64,000 bases of DNA from Chloranthus sessilifolius (Eukaryota; Streptophyta; Magnoliopsida; Chloranthales; Chloranthaceae), in NCBI GenBank assembly GCA_021018995.1, contig CM037590.1:38628287-38692286 (forward strand). Direction: 5' to 3'. This document shows positions 45,401 through 57,328 of the stretch, in pieces (positions within the stretch are counted from its first letter, which is position 1; every line of letters starts with the position of its first letter). The translations under genes were made by a program, and so were the position numbers. Below the pieces are notes generated by a model, which worked only from the letters and a program-made list of their open reading frames with translations, was not told where the DNA came from and did not search any database.

Positions 45401-48400
45401 TCCCCCCTCATATCTACAGTAAGTGCGTTGTTTTTTTGGTGAAGCAACACAAGAAAGTTACAACCTTCAAAAAATTTGTGAAAAATATGGAGTACATAGT
45501 TTTCAATTTTCATGATAACTGAGCTTGACCTGCCCCCCCCCCCCCCCACCCCCCCATAAAGTCACAAAATAGGTACAACACGATGCCTTCAATGTTCTGC
45601 ACGATGAGGGTACAGGACTGAAGGAGGAAGTCTAAAATTACCGGGAACAACAAGCATAAATATAGAATGGGGTTATGGGTCACATTTTGTATTTTAGATA
45701 TGTTTAGAACAAGCATAAATAATTGGTCTCTTTCTTTAAAAAACTTTAGTCGTGGATGTGTTTACCGTAGTGTTTCCTGAGGTCGTTGTGTGAGTAGCTG
45801 CATGTAAGTTTATTGTTTTATCAATCATTATGGCTGTGTTTGACATTGCTCTTTGGAGGAGTAGAAAAGAGTGGCTGCTGCTCTTTGTTGTTGCAAATGA
45901 ATTTGGGGAGAGAGAAGAAAGATTGGAGGAAGAAAAAAGGGGATTATGCTTTTTTAAAGAGGGCTGTTTTTCCTATTTCAAAGAGCAGCCTCCCTTTTAT
46001 CTTCTTCCAATCCTTCTCTCTCTTTCCCCACATTCATTTGCAATAACAAAGACCAGCTGCTACTCTTTTCTACTCTCGCAAAGCGCAATGCCTAACACAG
46101 CCTATGTCTTAACTATGCTGATGTTTGTAATACTGCAGCTATGCTGACTGTTAAAGATGATGAGTTCTGGGAAGGAGTTTCACCAGTGGAATTTGGATCC
46201 TTGCCAGCACTCCAAGATGCTGTTACCGTTGTTGGCTACCCGATCGGGGGAGACACAATCTCAGTGACGAGTGGCGTCGTATCACGCATGGAGATCTTAT
46301 CATATGTTCATGGGTCAACAGAACTTTTGGGTCTTCAGGTTATCCAACTGAAAATTTTACTATTTTCATTATTGTTGCAGCCTTTTAATTTAATATGTTT
46401 TGAGCAGTGTATGTTTAGTTGATCTAGGGGGTTAGAAGTTTTCTCCCAGAGCTTATATTTCTTGTCCTACGTAAATGCACGGTGTTTTGATTTCTCTTGT
46501 TTATGAGTTGTTTTACAGATAGATGCAGCTATAAATTCAGGAAATTCTGGCGGACCTGCTTTTAATGATAAGGGTAATTGTGTGGGTATAGCATTTCAGT
46601 CTCTTAAACATGAAGATGTAGAGAATATTGGATATGTCATCCCAACACCTGTCATTATGCACTTCATTCAAGATTATGAAAAGTCGGGAGAATATACAGG
46701 TATGCTTTGATGCATAACAATTTTTTTTTATATAGCTGGTTCCCATGATCATGGTTTAAAAGACCGGTTTTCCGGTACGTATTGTCCAGCTCCAAAACTG
46801 GTATGTATTGTCCGGTACATACCGGTTTCAGATACATTGGTATGTGTCATCCGATCCATTACCAATATATGTGTAACACATCGGTAGGATGCATTCGAAG
46901 TATCATACTGGTGACCTCTGAAACTGGTACGTATCATCCGGTATTGACCAGTTTCAGACGAGATTTTGAACCATGCCCATGATCGTTCTTATTACCTTTA
47001 TTGCATTTGCTATTCTTTTTCATATACTTTTGTATTAAATCCTTTCTTTGTACCTAGATTAGTAACAATCTCAATTATATTTTTGGAGTAGTGGCAATTC
47101 ATTTCCATTTTTCTTTCCACTAGTAGACTTCAAGTATACTTGTATGCTTAAATTACCAGCGAATCCTTTTAACCCTGTTTCTCATGCCAGGATTCCCATC
47201 CCTTGGTGTTGAGTGGCAGAAGATGGAAAATCCCGATCTACGGAAGGCAATGGGAATGGCACCTGACCAAAAGGGTGTCCGTATTAGAAGAATAGAACCT
47301 ACTGGCCCGGAATTTCAGTTTCTCAAGCCCTCTGACATTATCCTTAGTTTTGATGGGATTGACATTGCCAATGATGGAACTGGTATGCACTTTTGCATAT
47401 TGTACTGTTATTACATTTGACGAAAATTTCTAGACTAAGCTCCTTCACCACTCTCCTTTTTTTTTCCCCTATTTTTTTGTCTTTAGTTGAATTTTTACTA
47501 GATTATGGGATGACTTTTTTAATTGGGTATCTACAATATAATTCATTTTGCTCCTTTGTCATCCTAGGAACTGCTTTTATTTATTTATTTGTTCTTTTTA
47601 ATGTAAGTTCATTACTGCTATACTGTTTCCTTTGTTACTATATTGGTCATTATAATAAAATATCTCATTACATGTTAGTGATATTGCATCCATATTATGG
47701 ATTTCACTCTCTTCAAGGCTTAAAATAGTGGAGGGATCGTTTTTCCCCAAATTGCTATGCCAGTGATATGGTGGCACTACCTTGTGCAAGCAATAAATGT
47801 GTAACTTTGAAATTATACTCTGATATAAATATAATCTGTACATGAAATTTTATATTTGAAGTTTTATGACTTCATCAAAATTAGAATTTCAGTAGGCATT
47901 TCCCATACCATGCAACATGTACTTCCTGCACATATCTTATACACATCCGAGTAGCCATCATCATGATAGTGAGTTAGGCACCTTTCCTGCACAATATTAG
48001 TGAGCTTATACGCGCTATTGTTTCCTTCATAATGAACAGGAGTGATTCGGCCAATCAAAAGTGGTGAAGACTGAAGAGTATCTAGTTTATTGTTTGTTTG
48101 CTTTTTGGGGGTTAATAGTGTATCTCAATGTTGTTGAAACGTTGACATAAATAGAATCCTCAAGGTTTATCGTACCAGTCCCTATTTGAATCCAGTTTTT
48201 CCTCTTCGCTTCCGAGGGTTAGGTTCAAGGGTTGGTGAGCTTGCTTTCGCTTCCTCCTTTGCTTGTTGGAGTAAGTTAAGTCGGTTCAGAAGAATCAAAG
48301 CAGCCTGTTGGGTGCAAGTGGGTGTACAAGGTACAATTAAAGCTCTATAAAGTATAAACTGCCTTCCAATGGGAAGGCATTTAATGAAATAGGTAAGGCC

Positions 48401-51400
48401 CAGGAAGACGTTCTGTTCAGCTGAGGTGTGGCTCCGGATGTCGTGGACTGTAGCGATGCCAATTGTCTTGTCCGGTCTGGAAAATCTTCCCTTGGGAGGT
48501 AAATGGCCGGTCAGGCATGTTCAGATGTGGCTTCTTTAAGACATTTACTGATAAAAAAGCTTTCCAAAATTTCCGTTCTAAGTTGAATCAATATGAAACC
48601 CTTGCGGAACATCTTGGATATATTAATTTTTATGTTAAAACCTTAATGACATTTATTGATGAAAAATAAATAAAATTTTAAAGACATTATACCAATATAA
48701 ATTTTAATATGGAGATCCAGATTATATAAATAATTTTCATATCATTAGGAAAATATAAAAAAAAAGTAAAAAAATGTATCCCGATACTGTGAGGTATCAA
48801 CCAGTATTGATTGATACTAAAGCACAAAACCAAAGTTCGAGAGGCTTAACAACCTCAGCCATTAAAACCAGACACAAGACAGAATCACCGAGATATCAAC
48901 AGCATGCCTGACTTGAATTCCTATAAATCTGAGTATACATTTGTATCAGTGTTGGCTTTGTTAAAACCAATATGTATTGGTAGTGGCCGAGGTTTTAAAC
49001 CATGGTCATAGGTGATATATCGTTGCTTCTTTGTCAGAAATTTTATGTTATTTTTTTTTTGTTCTCTTTTGCTTGTGAAGATATTTTTGGTCTTCTTTCT
49101 AAAAACATATTACAGTGAAAGAGCTCCAGGAATCAAAATGTCCAATAACCCCCATTTATCATGGACTGTTGTCGACAGAGTTTGCATGGTCTATTGTGGT
49201 AGGATTCTATGAGGTTTGAATGAATGAGTATTTGCATACGACATATAACTTGAGAGTTGATATCATAAATTAAGCAAATAATTTCTTCTGTTAGTGTAGC
49301 CACTGTTCTTTATGTAGTCATGGTGTTATGTGAAGGGTTGGTATCAGGCTGTCGGATCTATCCTAGGAATGATACTTGGTTCAACTAACACACAAGTGGT
49401 TTAGATGTATCGAAATCCAAGATGTTAGGCACAACTTCATTTGGACTGGCTGCAACAATAAGTCGAGCACATACTAATATCAGTTTGGTAAGTGCAAATT
49501 TTCCAATTAAAATATGGACCATTGTGTTAGTTGGTGTGTCACTAGCAGTGCTGTCATATGCCATGCCATAAGTGATTATGCCTTGGCATATATATAAATC
49601 GCATAAGCCATGAAGGCTTATGCGATCTAATAAGTAAGCCATTATGGCATACTGCCTATTAATTTAATTTTTTTTTATAGCTCCTCTATACCTTTTCACT
49701 AGCAGTGCTGTCATATGCCATGCCATAAGTGATTATGCCTTGGCATATATATATATCGCATAAGCCATGAAGGCTTATGCGATCTAATAAATAAGCCATT
49801 ATGGCATACTGCCTATTAATTTAATTTTTTTTTATAGCTCCTCTATACCTATATTAGTCAACTACATTCAAGTGTCAAAGAAGCATAAAGAAATATTTTT
49901 TAAAAATCTTTTACTTTTAAAGAAACCTTCAATAATCCAGAATAAAGAAATTCAAGATTCAAGACTTATGTTTTTTTTCTTCCCTTTTGTCAAATAAAGT
50001 TGAACATGCAATGAATACCAATGAGTAATGACAAATTATATACTAGTTTATATGTTTATAATGGAATTAAATCCAAATTACTACATCTAATTACTCCCTG
50101 ATTTTTACACATTTTTTGTATTTTTTATAATTTCTTTGGCTTTTATCTATTTTTTAAATCATTCAAAAAAATAAGTATGCCATCGCTTATGCTATTGTGC
50201 CAAATCGCACTAGCCATTTGGAATGCCATCGCTTATGCCATTTGACAACATTGGTCACTAGTATTGGTGTGCACATGTTTAGAACTGTTTTGTATATTCA
50301 TTGGTGCTTAGCTATTACTTACATTCTTAAGTATTCATTTTATAGTAATGAATGGGTGTGAGGAGAGAGAACCCATAACCCTATTTCTCTATATCTTCTT
50401 TCTCCTCCTCTCTTCTCCTTTAAACCCCTTACCCTTAACTCCAGCAAACCCTATTCTTAATTCGTTCCTCATTTTCAGTTCAAGCACTCGTTTACAAGCA
50501 AGCATTAACAGGGAATAGATTGGTTAGAATTATTTTTGATAGGCATAATTTTTAGCTAAAGCCAACCCATGTCGGCCTTTCATGTGGTTGACCGGGGTTG
50601 AGGCACGTTTTTGCCAAGTGTGTTCTAGATGATCTGAAGACCTAGTACCAACTGACAGAATGCAACCTGGATTTTTGGTTACTTTTTTCCCTGTTATTTC
50701 AATGGAGAGGTTCAAACTATCTATTATTTCGGCAAAAAAAGAATTGGACATTCCGTTTCAAAGTTCATGAAAATTTATTAACATCTTTTAGGTATACATA
50801 TATTGTGCCATTGGAGACAAATTTTCTCTAACTAAAAAGAATAACATGTACAAAGTCTTTGTTCCTGATGAAGTACTTTTTCTCTTCTCGTATTAATTTT
50901 ATCTATGCCTTTGTGCAAGTATACATTATACTTACTTGTTTTCTTGTTGATCTTTTAGTTCCTTTCAGGCACGGAGAGCGTATTGGTTTTAGTTACCTTG
51001 TTTCCCAGAAGTATACTGGAGAGAATGCAGTGATTAAAGTACTCCGCAACTCAAAAATTCATGAATTCAGTATAAAACTTGCAACCCACAAACGACTAAT
51101 TGCGGCTCACATTAAGGGGAAGCCTCCTTCATATTACATAATTGCTGGATTTGTCTTCACAGCTATATCTGTTCCATATCTCCGATCTGAGGTGAGAAAT
51201 GAACTGTATTATACAATCATTATTCTTAGTTTCTTATATACACCTGCCACAGACATGATGCTTAAAAAATGTTGTTGAGTATCTGCATTATGAACTGTCT
51301 CTAAAATTTAAAACCTTGTCTGCCTCATGGGGATGAACCACTTGGAGTCATAAAGTATGTGGAGTTTAATTTCCAATAGATTTATAGGGTGTGTGCATTC

Positions 51401-52453
51401 TAGATCAATGGAAGAAACCGTGTTTTAAAATATAGTCGTATCTAGCGTAAGTCACCAGGTTTGACTCGGCAAACTAAAAACCTGAGTGGATTTAAAAAAA
51501 ATTGTTTAAAGACTTGTTTCAATTCTAAACTGAGCTGAGTGTGATCTGTAGTTGCCAGGAGTTGGTACACGGTATTGGTATGTTTAGGTGAAAAATTTCC
51601 GATACGTTTTTACTGACACGTCTTCTGTATGGTATTGGTACAAAATAGAAATGAAATGATACGTTATGTGTATGAAATAGGTGCGTTACAGGTATGAAAT
51701 AGATACAAGTTGGATTCTTTATAGAAGATTATTAGTGTGACAAAGATGTAAATATTGATACTTCTTTTGTGTAACTATGCATAATACCTCGAGGTCAAAG
51801 GTTCAAGCTCAACTTACCCATAATTTTTTTTTATGGATAATAGTTATATTTGTATGAACTAAAATATATATTTATTGAATTTAAGAGTTTAGACACATTA
51901 TTCATTGAACTCATCGATCAATGGGTGAGAAAACAGATGATTCAATTAATCTATTAGTAGTATATATAATATGATATATTATTTAAATCACTCATTGAAA
52001 AATATCAATAGAAATATATGTAAATGTGCATATCATTTTTAATCACATGAACAATAGCGCTCATTCCACGATTTTATGATTTAGAAAATGATTTCAATGT
52101 CTACAAAAACCCTTGAAAGTCAAATTTTGACCTAATCTAGAGACTCTAAAAATTGTTATGTAGAACGACGAAACTAGGTTCATATTTAAGAGATGGAAGT
52201 ATCACTTAAATAGGAATCTCTTTTTTTAATGGAAATAAGTTTTTATATAAGTTGAAACGAGTTTCTTCTAAGATAGAGAAACCAATTTCTATATTAAAAA
52301 AAATGAGTTTCAATTATAAAGTGAAACGTATTTCTAAAAACGTTTTTGACACGTTTCGTACTCATCCCTGGTACGCATAGGGATTGGTATGAAAGGATAA
52401 ACATGGTTTTTTAGTAACTGTTGTCTAATCAACTACTATAAATTTATTGATAT

Positions 52454-52490
<37 letters not shown>

Positions 52491-54563
52491 ACCGACCTGT
52501 TCCATACGGTGATTTGGAGCAGGTCGCTTTTTGCGATGTGGAGACCATACTCCCATTGGATGCTATGCCTATGATCTAAGGATCCATGGTGCTGAAGATT
52601 GAACGAAAACACAGCTTCATCTATAATTCATTTAAAAGGAGTTGACTGCTTTGAATCACACGATGGAGATATGTTTTCGTCCGAATCTTCGACACCAAAG
52701 ATCTTTAGAACATGGGCGTACCTATATGCTGACTCCACATGGCACATTTCCCAAAAAGTGACCATTCCAAATCACTGTCTGGAACAAGTCAATTATATAT
52801 ATATATACATATACATTCATACATTGTCCATAGGAATTTTGGACAAATAAGAACATTTATGAAGTTTAAAAAACAACTTAAAGGGCTGCCACTGGTAAGA
52901 ACACCTGCTGGTATGAGCCACTCAAAAGTCACAAAGTTTGTAGAGTTTAATTTCACATAGATTTACTGGGTCCGCACATTCTAGATCAATGGAAAACAAT
53001 CATGGTTTTTAAATAGAGTTGAGTTAAGCCTCACCAAGTTTGACTCAGCAAGGTGAAACCTGAGTGGAGTGGAAAGTTTTTTTTTCTTTTTTTTATAGGT
53101 AAGCTGGGTGTGCACCGGTGATTTCAATGTTGCGTCGTCGTGCACCTTCCGTTGAGCTACTGGCTCAATCCTTTGTTTAAAGGCTTATTTCATTTCTAAA
53201 TTGAGCTCAGTCTGATTAAATATTATGAATTTTAGTCATACGAACGCCTCGATTTTGACAGTGTGTATGTATATATACATACTCACATGCATGTTTTATA
53301 AATATATATAATCGAGATGATGGCATCATTTCCATCACCTCTATTGAATTCCCTCACTTGAGTGATGGGATCATTTCCCGAGATTGAAGTTCTTATTATT
53401 TGGATGTCAACATCAACTGCCGTTGAATTTTTCGTCTTTAAAAAGTATATTTTAAGGTTGACACAAAATTTTGGAGATATTTTTTTATTTTTTTCCCTGT
53501 TGGTAGGGAAAGATACACAAAAGCACATGGTGGAGATTGCCCAAGTAGAGTAGAACTACGAGTTTAAAGATGATGACCCCAAACTAAAGAAGATTTTAGC
53601 ACCAGCGCTTATGCATGATATGATTCGTTCCAACATAGGTGACTGTTGTCCATCTGCATCCCTCTAATATCCTTTCACGCTGAACTGAAATACACAGAGA
53701 TTAGGCATAACATGGTTCATTCCGACATAGGCGAATGTTCATCTACATCCCTTTCATATCCTTTCAGACTGAAGCACACAAAATTTGGAGATTTGTTGCA
53801 GTATGGAATATATGTCAATTCGTTCAGCTTCTTTAAATCCCCATGCCAGTAGATGACACATGTTCATGACTACTATATATATATATATATATATAATAGG
53901 GAATTAGTAGATTCTTTCAATAAACATGATATTTTTCGCCCAATTCTTCTAAGAAATTGGGAAGTTTCATTTCACCAGAATGTACCCTCATTTTGTGCGT
54001 AGTTTTTCTTATGATGATCCATTAAATCTCTAACGGTAGTATATAAACCTGATATTTATTTTGTATAATTAATGTGACTTCATTTCTTCTTTTGCTTGTC
54101 ATTTTAACCTTACCTTATGTTGCACTCTTCAGTATGGAAAGGATTATGAGTATGATGCACCTGTCAAACTATTGGATAAGCACTTGCACGCAATGGCACA
54201 ATCACCTGATGAACAACTCGTGGTGGTTTCTCAGGTTTGAATTTCTTTTCTCAACATTTTGTGTACCCTTTGTAGTATTTTTCACCCTTACAGAGCTCTT
54301 TTGGCAATTTTTAGGTTCTTGTGTCAGATATTAACATCGGTTATGAAGATATCGTCAACACCCAGGTTAGAACAAGCTGCAGACAATGTAATTTGTGTTT
54401 TAGTTCTGGTTCTTTTTTCCTTTTCCTGAAGGATTAAACTTTTGTATCCATGTAGGTTCTTGCTTTCAATGGTAAACCGGTAAAAAATCTGAAGGGCTTG
54501 GCAGGCATGGTAGAGAAATGTAATGATCAGTTTTTGCAGTTTGATCTGGAGTACCAACAGGTC

Positions 54564-54604
<41 letters not shown>

Positions 54605-54932
54605 GTTACCTAATTTGCTCATTCACTTACCAGCCCGTGCATGGGTTTGGACAACTCAGTTTACGATTCGGTTCAATCTACCCCCATTATTTAAATCCGT
54701 GAGTTCACCTGTCATGCCGAACTAGAAATTTAAAATAATGGGGGTAGTTTGTACATAATACCTAACGAATTTAAGTTTCATAGCTAACAAAGTGGTGATG
54801 AACATTTATTATTTTGTTCGTTAAAAAGTCCAAATTTATATTATGATTAATATATGCTTATGTAACTCAGATTCACCCCTGGTGAACTGGGCCGAATTCC
54901 AAACTTCAACTGAATTTGAACCGAGCACAATA

Positions 54933-54966
<34 letters not shown>

Positions 54967-55130
54967 GCACACACACACACACACATTTTATTGGTGGGTG
55001 AATTTAAGATCTCTTTGGCCCCCTTTTGCAGATAGTAGTTCTACAAACAAAGACTGCCAAGGCTGCAACTCTAGATATTCTCACAACACATTGCATACCT
55101 TCAGCAATGTCTGATGATCTAAAATCATGA
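42464..55130 (+). CDS. DEG9: DEG9-like nuclear serine protease (DegP/HtrA family)
   Basis: Nine exons: 42464-43046, 46139-46338, 46519-46699, 47191-47382, 50959-51191, 54133-54234, 54315-54365, 54456-54560, 55032-55130. All introns are GT-AG, and the phases add up to 581 residues. The N-terminus is basic, with KRGRKPK (7-13) and the AT-hook-like GRGRPRK (56-62), as in nuclear/nucleolar DEG9. The trypsin-like domain has His162 (TNAHS), Asp193 (ECDIA, codon chain crossing intron 1) and Ser271 (GNSGGP). A PDZ domain spans about 322-410 ([19 protein letters not shown]), and a second, degenerate PDZ-like region about 480-560. The C-terminus is [13 protein letters not shown]. In Arabidopsis DEG9 acts in the nucleus and degrades the cytokinin response regulator ARR4; the same role here is inference. 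No frameshift or missing catalytic residue. The ATG chosen is the one giving the family's KRGRKPK start. Its 3' end faces SMU1. Confidence 0.95.
44085..44670 (+). mobile_element. LINE 3' remnant with reverse-transcriptase zinc-binding domain
   Basis: Across a frameshift the + strand reads [15 protein letters not shown], then [20 protein letters not shown], then [17 protein letters not shown] and W-W-E-R-N are hallmarks of the zf-RVT region at the end of plant L1-type ORF2. A trailer with a short A run (about 44667-44677) follows. 5'-truncated and dead. Confidence 0.72.
45832..46102. mobile_element. Foldback MITE close to DEG9 exon 2, PIF/Harbinger-like
   Basis: The ends GGCTGTGTTTGACATTGC and, inverted, GGCTGTGTTAGGCATTGC open arms of about 100 bp (GGAGTAGAAAAGAGTGGC and mirror; TTGCAAATGAAT and mirror). 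TAT is repeated on both flanks (45829-45831, 46103-46105). The right end is 36 bp from the exon 2 acceptor. A 3-bp duplication with GGCTGTGTTTG ends suggests PIF/Harbinger; superfamily tentative. Confidence 0.8.
46750..46975. mobile_element. MITE in DEG9 intron 3, ACCGGTAC family
   Basis: The ends CATGGTTTAAAA and, inverted, CATGGTTCAAAA are flanked by 8-bp CCCATGAT (46742-46749 and 46976-46983). The interior consists of repeated ACTGGTA(C/T)GTAT, CCGGT and TCATCCGGTA motifs in both orientations. Non-coding. Confidence 0.8.
48304..48348 (+). pseudogene. Ty1/copia reverse-transcriptase fragment
   Basis: One frame reads [15 protein letters not shown], the start of the copia RVT_2 domain (family pattern xPVGCKWVFKxK). 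Only about 15 codons remain; sequence on either side shows no continuation. Confidence 0.5.
49546..50253. mobile_element. hAT-like element with internal 157-bp duplication
   Basis: The termini CAGTGCTGTCATATGCCAT and, inverted, CAATGTTGTCAAATGGCAT match at 15 of 19 positions. The flanks are a perfect 8-bp repeat GTCACTAG (49538-49545 and 50254-50261). The left end is repeated in tandem with period 157 (49540-49696, 49697 to about 49850), including the CACTAG of the target repeat. The interior is rich in ATGCCAT / TTATGCGAT motifs. No transposase. Confidence 0.83.
52487..52793. mobile_element. (AT)n-bracketed inverted-repeat element
   Basis: The ends GACCTGTTCCATACGGTGAT and, inverted, GACTTGTTCCAGACAGTGAT continue as terminal inverted repeats of about 30 bp. 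(AT)n lies directly outside both (52458-52486 and about 52794-52808). Inner arms hold GAAGATTGAACGAAAACA and mirror. Resembles MITEs that target TA microsatellites, like the insert at 31462-31888. Confidence 0.7.
53085..53175 (-). mobile_element. SINE-like fragment
   Basis: On the minus strand, GAGCCAGTAGCTCAACGG matches a tRNA A box (TAGCTCAACGG), and an A-rich tail follows at 53078-53098. A B box is weak or absent. Short, so moderate confidence. Confidence 0.4.
54565..54602 (+). repeat. (CT)n microsatellite after DEG9 exon 8
   Basis: A run of CT directly follows the splice donor of exon 8 (CAG|GTCCCC). A (CA)n run lies at about 54947-54986 upstream of exon 9. Both are in intron 8. Confidence 0.85.
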
Positions 55131-57328
55131 AGCATTGGCTGCACAGACGATTCTGTATGAATCTACAAGGTACCCCCAACTATTCAGGTTTCTTTTCGCA
55201 GAAGTCTGATATGCTTGGCAGTTTTCAATATATAAGCTGCAAAGGAAGACGGTACCTTCAGGTATGAATCGTCGAGAGTAGTATTGGAGGCAATTTTGGG
55301 TGCGGTTCGTTGATAGAGATAGTTGCTGCATCTTGAAGAGATTTAGAGTAGGAAGGGAGAAATATCTATGTTCCCTCATTCAACTTTTTGGCACTTTTTT
55401 TGTTTTGGCGAGAAAAGCTTACATATTTGTATGTCTATGACAACTAAAACCTCTCTCTCTCTCTCTCTCTCAAAGTTTGAGGGTTTTGGCCCAAAAATTT
55501 TCAACCGTTGACTACAAAATCAATGGTGTAAAAGCAAATTTTTTTTTATTTTTTATTGTTATTTTTATGGTTGACCTAACCTTGTGCATGTTGCCGTGGA
55601 ACCTATCCTCGAATTGGGTGCCACGTTGCACCCAAATGACTCGAGTGTAGAGTAAATTATACAACTCAAGTATAGGACTTGCTGTGTGCTACAATGGTCA
55701 TCACTTGTGATGTATGTGTATCCAAATCCAAGTAATACATACGGTGTTTGCCTATATTTACATCTTTACATAAATCTGTGGCACAAATCGTAATACATGT
55801 TCTTTCAATGTCTCTACTTTGGGTCACATTTCTCTCCACAAGCAAGAATTATTGTAAATTTGATTACTTTTTGTATGATTAGTTAATAAAGATATGTTCA
55901 ATCGGATGGTTATGGTCGCCCAATTGAAGAATTTCTAAGCTGTTCAACCAAGAGGTGATCATTGGCACCATCAAGTTACATGGAAGTGAGAAAAGCTCAG
56001 CGGGTTGGAGAAAATATAAATCATGTGTACTCATCTTGGTATTTTTGTCAGCCGTCCGCAATCATTGCAAGGTAGCAGATCAATAGATTATCGTGTTCCA
56101 TTCGCAATTCACCACTGTGGAACGAACCCAGTTGGCCAGGGGTAGGATGCATTTTTTACTTCATATGATATAGTATATTTTATCAGGCAAGTAACCATTG
56201 CAGAGTTGGTAAGACTTTTCTTTCCCTTTGTATTGATTACAGATTCGACTCTGTTCAGATGAAATACATGCATTTGGGAAATAGCTTTTACCCAAAGACA
56301 AAAAGAAGAGCTGTCCAGTTTGCCTATTACCAGTGAACCGAACTCTGAACCGGTTCGCAACGAACCAATTCGCAGTTTGGTACCCCAAGAGCGAATCAGT
56401 TTCAAGCATGTTAGTGCCTCTTTGGTGGTAACCAATTGATTTTCTGGTCTGGTTTATCATACGGTATCAAATTTTGATTACGGCAATATCTCGTTGGGGA
56501 GTCATTTCGTTTAATATCACACATTGAAAGAAATCTTTTAGAAAATTTTGGGATATACAACAAAATATTTTTAATATTGAAAACGAGGTCAGAAATTGTC
56601 AAGTTTTGTCCGACCCACACCTGTTTCAATGAATTTTGCTGTTATTTGTCATTACTAAGAAGCATAATCAAATATCTTAAAATCGTTAATTGGCATATTA
56701 TAACATATGGGGATACACCAGCCATCCATCCTTAACTGTGATAAAGCACCCGAACATGCTACATCGATGGTTGAGACTTACATGATCATATGATACCTTG
56801 TTTCACCTTCATCCAGTGGTCAAATAATGCCACCATCACAGTTGGACAATGCACATCACTCTCAATATATGTAGTAGCTATACCAATATATCTCCATCCG
56901 CACATTCTTCTCTGTGCATCCCGACCTATTGTGTTTTCAAAGAAAAATTCCACAAATTTTCACTTAATTCAAGATGCAATTATTGTGTTTTCAAAGAAGA
57001 ATTCCACAAATTTTCACTTAATTCAAGATGCAATTATTGTGTTTTCAAAGAAAAATTCCACAAATTTTCACGATTTTTTTTTTTTTATGTCCAGTGCTTT
57101 TCTTTTTTTTTCTAAATTCCATTTCTTTAAAATTTTCAGATTTCCTGGAGAAAAAAAGACATACATGATCATCTTGTTCAAATGATATTGTCCAAAACTT
57201 GTTAACTCGTTTCAGTTTCACTACAACATTGTTTCAGATTCACCTAAGATAGTATGAAAATTCTAATGAAAATACAAATAAATGAAATTTGTCAACAAAA
57301 AGCATTACAAGAAATGCCTGATAAACAA
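55131..57328. other. Convergent spacer between DEG9 and SMU1
   Basis: 2.2 kb between the two stop codons, holding both 3'UTRs. Contains (CT)n near 55451-55470, an inverted CCGGTTCGCAACGAACC-type stretch near 56349, and the 54-bp tandem repeat at 56927-57071. No frame here is credible and I cannot place the poly(A) sites. Confidence 0.55.
56927..57071 (+). repeat. 54-bp tandem repeat
   Basis: Two full copies and a partial third of a unit beginning TATTGTGTTTTCAAAGAAAA (56927, 56981, 57035). The copies are almost identical, so the expansion is recent. The frame it creates (CVFKEKFHKFSLNSRCN units) is a by-product. Confidence 0.88.

Larger units (their letters stand above)
43047..46138 (+). other. 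DEG9 intron 1 contents
   Basis: 3.1 kb holding a LINE zinc-binding remnant (about 44080-44670), an RTE-type tail fragment (about 44990-45024, GATGGGATTAGGCTATGATG), a (CA)n run near 45031-45050, a C run (45534-45556) and a foldback MITE (45832-46102). No other gene is seen. Confidence 0.65.
47383..50958 (+). other. DEG9 intron 4 contents
   Basis: 3.6 kb. Includes a tiny copia reverse-transcriptase fragment (48304-48348), a likely relic of the ACCGGTAC-type element ending TTTTAAACCATGG near 49002, and the hAT-like element 49546-50253. Several short frames have no recognisable features. Confidence 0.55.
51192..54132 (+). other. DEG9 intron 5 contents
   Basis: 2.9 kb. Includes a GGTATTGGTA-rich repeat (51550 to about 52390) shared with the SMU1 intron near 63720-63905, an (AT)n-bracketed element (52487-52793), a SINE-like piece (53085-53175) and (AT)n at about 53873-53895. 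No other gene. Confidence 0.6.
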
